Origin: Chloroflexota bacterium
Lineage (GTDB): Bacteria; Chloroflexota; Anaerolineae; UBA1429
Direction of reading: 5' to 3'
DNA length: 6,461 nucleotides
NCBI GenBank assembly: GCA_014360745.1
Contig: JACIWY010000212.1
Coordinates: 1 to 6,461, forward strand
Shown: piece after piece, positions 1-6,342 of the stretch
How positions within the stretch are numbered: position 1 is the stretch's first letter
How the letters are laid out: every line of letters starts with the position of its first letter
The notes under the pieces: model-generated
Told to the model about the DNA's origin: nothing
The model's input: the letters and a program-made list of their open reading frames with translations, nothing else
Database searches by the model: none
Made by a program: the position numbers and the translations under genes

Positions 1-559
1 GGCCAACGGCTACCTGGCCGGCAAAGCTTTTGACGATCGCGCCGGAGTGGCCTCGCTGATCTTTTGTTTGGAGCAGCTGGGCAGCCTCGATCATCGTTGG
101 GACGTGTACGCCGTAGCCACCAGCCAGGAGGAGGTCGGGCTCAAGGGCGCGACGGTCGCCGCTTTTGGCGTGGCTCCTGACATCGCCGTGGCCGTGGATG
201 TGGGTTTCGGTAGGCAAAAGGGGGTTGAGGAAGAGGAGAGCATCGCCATGGATGGCGGCCCCTCGATCGCTGTGGGCCCCAATATCCATCCTTTGATGCA
301 GAAACGCCTCTCCGAAGTGGCCCGCCGATACGAGATCAAGCACCAGTTTGAATATGTCACCGGCCCCACCGGCACCGATGCCTGGGCGATCCAAGTGGCC
401 CGCCAAGGGATCCCCACAGCTCTATTATCGATCCCTTTGCGCTATATGCATACTAGCGTAGAGACATTGTGTATCAGAGATGTGGAACGTACGGGGCGTC
501 TGCTGGCCTTTTTTATTGCCGGGCTTGACGCCGCCTTTGCCGCTGAGCTTGGGCTGTAG
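1..559 (+). CDS. M42 family metallo-aminopeptidase, C-terminal part (paralogue 1, 5'-truncated by window)
   Basis: The reading frame is open from base 2 to a TAG at 557-559, giving 185 residues. A GTG at 47 is internal, because the conserved GKAFDDRAG motif lies just upstream of it, so the gene begins outside the window. M42 enzymes are cytoplasmic di-metal (Zn/Co) aminopeptidases that usually form tetrahedral dodecamers (TET particles) and trim short peptides. Counting from the first visible codon, the bridging Asp is residue 11 (FDDR), the catalytic and metal-binding Glu pair is 43-44 (QEEVG), a metal Asp is 66 (AVDV) and the metal His is 150 (RYMHTSVE). All expected C-terminal ligands are present. 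The N-terminal His/Asp motif would lie upstream. The GPNIHP and GPTGTDA segments suggest a different M42 subgroup from the two following genes. It is the most upstream visible gene of a four-gene plus-strand run. Older annotations may call such proteins endoglucanase or cellulase M, which I consider wrong for function. Confidence 0.93.
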   Translation, partial: ANGYLAGKAFDDRAGVASLIFCLEQLGSLDHRWDVYAVATSQEEVGLKGATVAAFGVAPDIAVAVDVGFGRQKGVEEEESIAMDGGPSIAVGPNIHPLMQKRLSEVARRYEIKHQFEYVTGPTGTDAWAIQVARQGIPTALLSIPLRYMHTSVETLCIRDVERTGRLLAFFIAGLDAAFAAELGL

Positions 560-568
560 GAGGGAGGG
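558..568 (+). promoter_or_regulatory. Ribosome binding site for M42 paralogue 2
   Basis: A purine-rich double Shine-Dalgarno (AGGAGGGAGGG) overlaps the stop codon of the upstream gene. The second GGAGGG ends 8 bases before GTG 577, which supports that GTG over the following TTG codons at 580 and 583. Confidence 0.7.
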
Positions 569-576
569 CTGATACA

Positions 577-1617
577 GTGTTGTTGCAAAAGCTATCGGAG
601 GCCCGAGGCGTGTCAGGCGATGAGGGGGCCGTGCGCGATCTTTTGCTCGATGCGGTGCGCGATTTGGTCGATGAGTATCGCCTAGACGCCTTGGGCAACC
701 TCATCTGTCTGAAGAAGGGGACGGATGGAGCTTCCTGGCCGCGCAAGGTCCTGGTGGCGGCTCATATGGACGAGGTCGGCTTTATGGTCACGGCCATCAA
801 CAACGATGGAACCCTGCGTGTTGAAGCGGTCGGTGGGTTGGATGATCGCATCCTTCTTTCTAAACAGGTGCTCGTCGGCAAGGATGGGGTGCCCGGGGTC
901 ATCGGTTACAGGCCGATTCACCTTATCCCTGCCGACCAACGCAGCAAAGTGCCCGAACTCAAGGAATTGGCCGTCGATATCGGCGCGACCGACAAGGCCG
1001 ACGCCGAAAAGCGGGTCTCCAGGGGCGACTATGTCTCGTTCCACACCTCCTTTGAGACCTTGTCGGAGGGCGGCCTGCGCGCGGTCAAGGGCAAGGCCTT
1101 CGATGATCGGGCCGGTTGCGCCGTGCTCGTCGAGGTATTGCGTGAACGCTACGCCTTTGATCTCTATGCCGTCTTTACCGCTCAAGAGGAGGTCGGCTTG
1201 CGTGGCGCGCGGGTGGCGGCCTATGCGGTCGATCCCGATGTAGCCCTGGCTTTGGAAGGCACCATCTGCGACGACCTGCCCAGCGATGAAGATCAAAGCC
1301 CGGTAACCGAGCTGGGCAAGGGGCCGGCCATCACGCTAATGGATAATAGCTTTATCGCCGACCGCCGGTTGGTCAATCTGCTGGTGCGTTCGGCCGAAGA
1401 GGCGGGGTTGCCCTACCAGTTCAAGCGCGCCGTGGCCGGCGGCACCGATGCGGGCGCTCTGCATCTGGCTCGTGAAGGGGTGCCTGCTGCGGTCGTCTCG
1501 GTGCCCTGTCGCTATATTCATGCGCCGGTTGCCTTGTTGAGCCTGGAGGATTTTGAGCACACGGTGCGGCTTGTGGTCGCGGCGCTGCATAACCTAGAGG
1601 GGGGACTGCCATCGTGA
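577..1617 (+). CDS. M42 family metallo-aminopeptidase (paralogue 2)
   Basis: This is a complete 346-residue protein of normal M42 length, starting at GTG behind a strong ribosome binding site. Expected role: cytoplasmic removal of N-terminal residues from peptides by a two-metal active site inside a self-compartmentalised oligomer. Visible motifs: AHMDEVG with metal His63 and Asp65; KAFDDRAG with bridging Asp176; QEEVG with catalytic and metal Glu204-Glu205; Glu227 (ALEGT) where many relatives have a metal-binding Asp; and CRYIHAP with His315. The PA-like apical insertion of M42 enzymes should occupy roughly residues 70-165. The ALEGT stretch and the later LGKGPAITLMD match the M42 subgroup that carries Glu at this ligand, so I expect an active enzyme. 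A 17-base gap to the upstream gene and a four-base overlap with the downstream gene point to one operon. Substrate preference cannot be read from the sequence. Confidence 0.95.
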   Translation: MLLQKLSEARGVSGDEGAVRDLLLDAVRDLVDEYRLDALGNLICLKKGTDGASWPRKVLVAAHMDEVGFMVTAINNDGTLRVEAVGGLDDRILLSKQVLVGKDGVPGVIGYRPIHLIPADQRSKVPELKELAVDIGATDKADAEKRVSRGDYVSFHTSFETLSEGGLRAVKGKAFDDRAGCAVLVEVLRERYAFDLYAVFTAQEEVGLRGARVAAYAVDPDVALALEGTICDDLPSDEDQSPVTELGKGPAITLMDNSFIADRRLVNLLVRSAEEAGLPYQFKRAVAGGTDAGALHLAREGVPAAVVSVPCRYIHAPVALLSLEDFEHTVRLVVAALHNLEGGLPS

Positions 1618-2633
1618 AGGAACTCGTGCAAACGTTGGTCGAGACGTATGGCCCTTCGGGGCAGGAGGGGCGAGTGCGTCGCCTCATCGAGGAGCGCATT
1701 GGAGGCGTGGCCCAAGTGCGCACCGATGCCTTGGGCAACCTTATTGCGTTCAAGCAGGGAAGCGGCGGGGGCTGCAAAGTCATGGTTGCCGCTCATATGG
1801 ATGAGATCGGCCTCATAATTACCCACGTGGATGAAAAGGGTTTTTTGCGTTTTGCGCGCATCGGCGGGGTCAGCCCGGCCACGCTTATTGGCGGGCGGGT
1901 GCGCTTTGCTCAAGGGGCGCTCGGCGTCATCGCTTGGGAAAAGTGGCTTCGCTCTAACGACAAGCCCGAATGGAAGGAGCTCTTTATCGACGTAGGGGCT
2001 ACCTCGCCGAAGGATTCGCCAGTGGGGGTAGGCGATGTGGGCGCGTTTGAGCGATCTTTTGCCGAAATGGGCGATCGGCTGGTGGCCAAAGCGATGGATG
2101 ATCGCATCGGCTGCGCCATTGCCCTGCAGACGTTGTTGGAGATGGAAAGCTCTCCCAACGATGTCTATTTCGTCTTTACCGTGCAAGAGGAGGTCGGCAC
2201 CCGGGGGGCGGCCGTGTCCGCCTTTGGCCTCGAACCGGATGTGGCCGTCGCTGTGGATGTCACCGGCACCGGCGATACCCCCGAAGCCCATCCCATGGCG
2301 GTGAGCCTGGGGGCCGGGCCGGCGATCAAGATTATGGATTCGGGCATGCTCACCCATCCGGCTGTCAAGGAATGGATGATCGGTGCTGCCGAAGGTTTGG
2401 GCATCCCCCATCAATTGGAAGTGCTAGAGCTGGGCAGCACCGACGCCCGCGCGATGCAGCTCAGCCGCTCTGGCGTGCCCGCCGGATGTCTCTCTGTGCC
2501 CTGCCGCTACATTCACACGCCGTCGGAGGTCGTGGATTATCGGGATGTGCAGGGCGCCGTCGCTCTATTAAAGAAGATGGTATCGGAAGCGGTGCCCGCC
2601 GAGGTCACGGCGGCAAAGCGCCAAACGGTATAG
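1614..2633 (+). CDS. M42 family metallo-aminopeptidase (paralogue 3)
   Basis: This is a complete 339-residue M42 peptidase. GTG 1614 overlaps the TGA of the upstream gene (GTGA), which suggests translational coupling, and a G-rich stretch at 1597-1604 may help initiation. The start is supported because the protein then opens with the typical LVETYGPSGQEG segment. Active-site residues are all visible: AHMDEIG with His61 and Asp63, AMDDRIG with bridging Asp162, QEEVG with Glu192-Glu193, AVDVTGTGDTP with Asp215, and CRYIHTPSE with His301. The Asp215 context is the classic FrvX/YsdC-like form, unlike the Glu in the preceding paralogue. Expected role: cytoplasmic peptide trimming, possibly in a mixed particle with its neighbours, since hetero-oligomers of TET paralogues are known in Pyrococcus. 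The last ~15 residues are a polar tail beyond the conserved fold. Specificity is unknown. Confidence 0.95.
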   Translation: MKELVQTLVETYGPSGQEGRVRRLIEERIGGVAQVRTDALGNLIAFKQGSGGGCKVMVAAHMDEIGLIITHVDEKGFLRFARIGGVSPATLIGGRVRFAQGALGVIAWEKWLRSNDKPEWKELFIDVGATSPKDSPVGVGDVGAFERSFAEMGDRLVAKAMDDRIGCAIALQTLLEMESSPNDVYFVFTVQEEVGTRGAAVSAFGLEPDVAVAVDVTGTGDTPEAHPMAVSLGAGPAIKIMDSGMLTHPAVKEWMIGAAEGLGIPHQLEVLELGSTDARAMQLSRSGVPAGCLSVPCRYIHTPSEVVDYRDVQGAVALLKKMVSEAVPAEVTAAKRQTV

Positions 2634-2678
2634 CCAGAGGCTTCGTGCAAGGATATGCCGTGTGCCCTGTGAGTAACC

Positions 2679-2685
2679 AGGAGGG
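2679..2685 (+). promoter_or_regulatory. Ribosome binding site for nitroreductase
   Basis: AGGAGGG ends 5 bases before ATG 2691. It sits in the 57-base gap after paralogue 3. I saw no convincing promoter or terminator in that gap, so the flavoprotein is probably co-transcribed but independently translated. Confidence 0.75.
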
Positions 2686-2690
2686 ATGGG

Positions 2691-3203
2691 ATGGAGTTCA
2701 ACGAGTTGATCCGGAAGCGGTATTCGGTCCGTGCATATCAGAGTCGCGAGATCGACGACGAGACCTTGGAACGCGTGCTGGAAGCGTTTCGGCTGGCGCC
2801 CACGGCGGCCAATCGTCAACCCTTTGGCCTGGTTGTGGCCCGAACGGCGGGGCGAGAGCGAGAGCTACGCCGCGTTTATAACGCCGACTGGTTCGCCAGC
2901 CAGCCCCCCATTGTGCTCTGTGCCTGCGTCGAACGGGGCCGTTGTTGGGTGCGTCGCGATGGCAAGAACTATGGCGATGTGGATGTGGCCATCGCCATGG
3001 ACCATTTGATCCTGGCCGCGACGAACGAGGGGCTCGGCACCTGCTGGATCGGCGCCTTTGATCCCGTGGCGGCCCGCGAGGTGTTCGCCCTGCCGGAAGG
3101 TGTGGAGCCGGTGGTCATGACCCCTTTGGGGTATCCGGCGGATACGCCTGGGCCCAAGTTGCGCAAGGAGCTGGAGCAGCTCGTGCATCGCGAGCGTTGG
3201 TAG
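2691..3203 (+). CDS. Nitroreductase-family FMN oxidoreductase
   Basis: The 170-residue product belongs to the nitroreductase fold family, whose members bind FMN and usually work as homodimers using NAD(P)H to reduce nitro compounds, quinones or other substrates. Family signs are the N-terminal RKRYSVRAY (residues 8-16, FMN phosphate contacts expected from the Arg and Ser residues), APTAANRQPF (about 37-46), and the C-terminal GLGTCWIGAFD plus LPEGVEPVVMTPLGYPAD blocks. The length matches the short members of the family, and no signal peptide or membrane segment is seen, so it is cytoplasmic. The physiological substrate cannot be inferred: many members are named for laboratory activities. It follows the M42 cluster in the same direction and is the last gene before the convergent junction. 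No catalytic residue is obviously missing. Confidence 0.92.
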   Translation: MEFNELIRKRYSVRAYQSREIDDETLERVLEAFRLAPTAANRQPFGLVVARTAGRERELRRVYNADWFASQPPIVLCACVERGRCWVRRDGKNYGDVDVAIAMDHLILAATNEGLGTCWIGAFDPVAAREVFALPEGVEPVVMTPLGYPADTPGPKLRKELEQLVHRERW

Positions 3204-3228
3204 GGGGTAGGCCGTCAAAATCGCCGAG

Positions 3229-4230
3229 CTACTTGGACCAGTCGAGCAAGACGCCCAAATGCGCCGCCTTGTCCGAGCGCAATAGCTCATAGCCCTTGGC
3301 CGCCTCGGATGCGGGCAAGATGTCGGTGGTTAGCCTGCTCACCTCCAGGCGTCCGGTGGCCATTAAGCGCAAGGCCACATCCCAATCATCCTTTTGGGTC
3401 CAGTAGGCCTGGCTGGACTCATGTTTGGGCCGCACGGCGTTGTGGGCGCCGATGATGACGATACCACGCCGATGCACTTCACTGTAAAAGTTTACCTCTT
3501 TGGTGACGCCACGGGTGCTGGCCAAGAGCACCACTCGCCCGCGATAGCCGGCCAGGGCCAGAGCATCGTGCACCGCTTCGGGGGCGCCGGTGGCTTCCAA
3601 CACCACGTCGACATCGGGGCGGCCCATAGCAGCGCGGATCGCCTCCAGGCCACCGTCGCCGGGGTTGATGCACATGTCGGCGCCACATGCCCGCGCGACG
3701 CTTAGCCGCCATTCCACCAGATCGATGGCCACCGTAGGCAAGGCACCGCTCAAGCGGGCAAGCTGGCCGGCCAGGTTACCGATGATCCCCTGGCCCAATA
3801 CGGCGACCGCCTCACCCAATTCGATTTGGGCCTTGCGCACCGCTTGCATAGAGATGGCGGCCATGGTGCTGTACACGGCCTGACGGGGGTCGACCCCTTC
3901 CGGCACCGAAAGCACCTCGTTCGCCGCAGCGCGGGCCATGCTGGCATGGCCCTTGTGGGCGATGACGAGATCGCCGGGGTTTAGGTCGGTTACCTCGGCA
4001 CCTACGGCGACGATCCGGCCGACATAGTTGTAACCCGGCCGTTGTGGAAAGCCGGCGTGTTGGGTGTTGGGCAGAGCGTGTAAAAAGGCCAGCTCGGTGC
4101 CCGGGCTGATCAGGGTGTACAAGGTTTTGATGAGCACCTCGGTCGGTCCGGGCTCTCCGACCTGGAATTCTTCGATCTCAACGACGCCCACCCGGGGCCA
4201 TACTATTCTGGTTGCTTTTTCCATTTCCAT
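3229..4230 (-). CDS. MDR-superfamily NAD(P)-dependent oxidoreductase lacking zinc ligands
   Basis: The 333-residue protein has the medium-chain dehydrogenase/reductase layout: an N-terminal GroES-like domain (about 1-120), a Rossmann domain with GQGIIG at 146-151, then a short return to the catalytic domain. Asp170 at the end of the second Rossmann strand favours NAD over NADP (inference). The catalytic-zinc region is altered: SPGTE (42-46) stands where zinc enzymes have a Cys motif, and GYN (66-68) replaces the usual GHE. The four-Cys structural zinc loop is absent. This pattern resembles the zinc-independent MDR subgroup that includes bacteriochlorophyllide BchC-like and uncharacterised sugar or alcohol dehydrogenase-like proteins. 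Nothing here indicates chlorophyll synthesis. Two starts are possible: ATG 4230 and ATG 4224. The weak Shine-Dalgarno lies 3 bases from the first and 9 from the second, so 331 residues is equally plausible. It follows the secreted protease by 22 bases and is probably co-transcribed. The substrate is unknown. Confidence 0.88.
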   Translation of the reverse strand: MEMEKATRIVWPRVGVVEIEEFQVGEPGPTEVLIKTLYTLISPGTELAFLHALPNTQHAGFPQRPGYNYVGRIVAVGAEVTDLNPGDLVIAHKGHASMARAAANEVLSVPEGVDPRQAVYSTMAAISMQAVRKAQIELGEAVAVLGQGIIGNLAGQLARLSGALPTVAIDLVEWRLSVARACGADMCINPGDGGLEAIRAAMGRPDVDVVLEATGAPEAVHDALALAGYRGRVVLLASTRGVTKEVNFYSEVHRRGIVIIGAHNAVRPKHESSQAYWTQKDDWDVALRLMATGRLEVSRLTTDILPASEAAKGYELLRSDKAAHLGVLLDWSK

Positions 4231-4233
4231 CTA

Positions 4234-4238
4234 TCCTT
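4234..4238 (-). promoter_or_regulatory. Probable ribosome binding site for MDR oxidoreductase
   Basis: On the minus strand AAGGA lies inside the AT-rich 22-base gap between the protease stop and the dehydrogenase. Its spacing is 3 bases to ATG 4230 and 9 bases to ATG 4224, so it mildly favours the second start. Confidence 0.5.
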
Positions 4239-4252
4239 TTACGTTTGATTTT

Positions 4253-6295
4253 TTACTCATCCCACCAGTGCACAGCCCAGCCGAATCGCATCGGCGCGGG
4301 TGGCCGACGGTAGGCATGGACGCGCAGCGTGCGCCGGCCAGCCGGTGATACATCGTATACACCCACTACTTCAAAGTTATTGTCGCCCGATTCGGAGGCT
4401 GTAATCTCGTTGCCCTCCATATCGAGCCAATAGAGATCCAGGTCGGCCTGGGGCCGCGAGGGGTAATCGGCGTAATTGGGATCGACGGCCCAGACGATGA
4501 CAGCCCGTGCGCGATCGGCGATGGGGAGATCGAGGGGGATATAGAGGTCGCCGTTGGCATCGAAACTGTTCGGCCAGACCCAGAACGCCCCCCAGGCGCG
4601 TCGTTTGGCGCACTTGGTGACCGCTTCTTGAGCGTCGATCCCACCGGCGCCGTCGCGCCCTTCCATCTTCCAATCGTATTCGATATTGTTGAGGGCGCTG
4701 GCCATGAGGATGGCTTTGATAGCCTCAGGCCAGGCGGCCAGCTCGGGGCGCTGCTGGATGATCATCGCCGCCGCGCTGGCCACCATAGGAGAGGCATAGC
4801 TGGTGCCCTGGCCCATATCGGCCACCCAAGGTGATTGAGTACTGGTGGAGATGATGCTCACGCCAGGGGCGCAAAGCTCCGGCTTTTCGCGATCGCCGTT
4901 GGCAGAGGCGGGATCGCGGAAGCTACTGAAAGGAGCCATTATGTCGTCGCTCCAGGTAGTGGTGTTGCGATCATCGTAAGCCCCCACGCTGAGGACGTTG
5001 TAGGCCTGGGCCGGATGGCCCACCCAGGCGTCGGCATATACGCGCCCCGAATTGCTGGCGGAAATGCAGTGGGTTCCGGGATGATACCAGACAAGGCTGT
5101 CAAAGAATCGTTCCGAATAGTCGGGCTCCCCAGCAGGGTCTGTATGTCCATAGCTGTGATTGAATACCACCGCCCCCCAATTCAAAGCCCGTTCGGTGGC
5201 TGCCTGCAATTGGTTAATCCACCCTCCACATGACCCCCCGACCCGCAGGAGGGTGCCGTAGCCGAGGCCCCGATAGCGGACATGCCGGCTACGCACCATG
5301 CCCGCGACGGCGGTGGCATGGCTACAGGCGTCGGCGCAGGCGCTTTGAGCGTCTTGAAGAATGCCCCATAAATAGGGATTATCGGTGGCCGCTCGGCCGT
5401 TCACCTCAATAACCGCCGCCTTGACCCCACTGCCGTTGTAGCCCTCATCCCAGGCATAATCCGCGAACGTGGCGAGCTTGGCCACGTCCAGGGCGTTGTC
5501 TTCGCGTCGCAGGAGCCCGATGGCGAGAACGTCGGGCCTCCGTTGCAGTTCCTCGATCTCGGCCTTGGGCAAGGTGATCCAGATCATCGGCACATGAGCA
5601 CTGATGCTGTCCGGAACGTGGCCTTTGCCCGCCAGGTAGGATAAGAGAGGCGCCTGCGTCGCGGCAACCGATTCTCGAACCCGCTCGCGCTCCTCGCGTA
5701 GCGACCTTTCTACTTCGGCGAGCGAGACGCCATTGGTGGGCAAAAGATGCTCATAGGCGGCTACTTTGGGCTCATGAGCGCGAGAGAGCGGCTCGGGCAA
5801 CGCGCTCTGACCTGCGCGTTGCAGATACCAATGGCTGTAAGCGGGGAGCGTAGGGTTGGTCATCCGCAGCCAGATACAAATCGAGAAGCCGGCCTCTTCC
5901 GAGGCGTTTTGAAGCGCTGCATAGAGCGAGGGTTCCAATTTGCCGTACAATGCCCGCCTCGCCTGCTGCTCTGCCTGGAAAGCAGCTTCGCCATCTACCG
6001 TTTGACCGTGTTCGTCGAGGGTTATGGCCACCGTTTGTTGGCCGACTCGCTCCGTCACCTTGGCATGGTAGAGCGTTCGCCCCGTGAGGGGATAGTAGGA
6101 GCGGGACACTGCTCCTAGGCGAAGATCGGCGGCCGTGCCCAAGAGCGACGTCGCCGCTCGGCGAAAGCGGTCGGCAAGGGGGTGTTCTGTCGGTGGAAGC
6201 GATCCCTCGTGCTCGCCGTCGGCCAAAGCAGGGGCCGCCGATACGCACAAGAGAAGCGTGGCAACTAGTAGGGTGATTGCGTAATCGATTTTCAT
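4253..6295 (-). CDS. Secreted subtilisin-like (S8) serine protease with atypical catalytic Glu
   Basis: The product is 680 residues from ATG 6295, ending at TAA 4253-4255. An in-frame GTG at 6304 would add three residues but overlaps the Shine-Dalgarno, so ATG is preferred. Residues 1-25 form a Sec signal peptide (hydrophobic core, then APALA before Asp26). Residues about 26-195 match no domain I recognise. About 197-265 is polar and helical, then resembles an I9-type propeptide (the segment ending in RRPDVLAIGLL). The S8 domain spans about 285-560. Visible active-site residues are His326 (SHATAVAG), oxyanion Asn415 (SASNSG) and Ser499 (GTSYASP). The Asp motif reads AAVIEVNG, with Glu297 in place of Asp. 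Cys320 and Cys324 flank the His loop and could form a disulfide. Residues about 565-680 look like an all-beta PPC- or P-domain-like module (DLDLYWLD, DNNFEVV). There is no C-terminal anchor, so release from the cell or loose attachment is likely. The substrate is unknown. Confidence 0.93.
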   Translation of the reverse strand: MKIDYAITLLVATLLLCVSAAPALADGEHEGSLPPTEHPLADRFRRAATSLLGTAADLRLGAVSRSYYPLTGRTLYHAKVTERVGQQTVAITLDEHGQTVDGEAAFQAEQQARRALYGKLEPSLYAALQNASEEAGFSICIWLRMTNPTLPAYSHWYLQRAGQSALPEPLSRAHEPKVAAYEHLLPTNGVSLAEVERSLREERERVRESVAATQAPLLSYLAGKGHVPDSISAHVPMIWITLPKAEIEELQRRPDVLAIGLLRREDNALDVAKLATFADYAWDEGYNGSGVKAAVIEVNGRAATDNPYLWGILQDAQSACADACSHATAVAGMVRSRHVRYRGLGYGTLLRVGGSCGGWINQLQAATERALNWGAVVFNHSYGHTDPAGEPDYSERFFDSLVWYHPGTHCISASNSGRVYADAWVGHPAQAYNVLSVGAYDDRNTTTWSDDIMAPFSSFRDPASANGDREKPELCAPGVSIISTSTQSPWVADMGQGTSYASPMVASAAAMIIQQRPELAAWPEAIKAILMASALNNIEYDWKMEGRDGAGGIDAQEAVTKCAKRRAWGAFWVWPNSFDANGDLYIPLDLPIADRARAVIVWAVDPNYADYPSRPQADLDLYWLDMEGNEITASESGDNNFEVVGVYDVSPAGRRTLRVHAYRRPPAPMRFGWAVHWWDE

Positions 6296-6301
6296 GATGG
6301 G

Positions 6302-6307
6302 CACCTC
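6302..6307 (-). promoter_or_regulatory. Ribosome binding site that sets the protease start
   Basis: On the minus strand GAGGTG, a perfect match to part of the anti-Shine-Dalgarno complement, ends 6 bases before ATG 6295. It covers the alternative GTG at 6302-6304, so that codon is unlikely to be the start. Confidence 0.65.
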
Positions 6308-6342
6308 TTAGCCTGAAAGCCCCCATGCTCCGGACAGATCGG

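Noticed and set aside
47..559. GTG 47 as the true start of the first gene
   Set aside because: The conserved GKAFDDR metal motif is encoded in frame just upstream, so the gene must begin before the window.
1518..2414. 298-codon open frame on the minus strand, opposite the second and third M42 genes
   Set aside because: It lies antisense to clearly conserved M42 coding sequence, its translation is rich in His, Arg, Gly and Pro and resembles no family, and long antisense frames are expected in GC-rich DNA.
2634..2690. Terminator or promoter between the third M42 gene and the nitroreductase
   Set aside because: No stem followed by a T-run and no recognisable -35/-10 pair was found; only the ribosome binding site stands out.
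3229..4230. Assignment of the MDR protein as BchC (bacteriochlorophyll synthesis)
   Set aside because: The zinc-less N-terminal motif is shared by a broad subgroup, and no neighbouring pigment gene supports a photosynthetic role.
6236..6295. Lipoprotein signal in the protease (Cys17 after a Leu-rich stretch)
   Set aside because: The residue before the Cys is Leu rather than Gly, Ala or Ser, and a good type I site (ALA before Asp26) follows, so an ordinary secreted protein is more likely.
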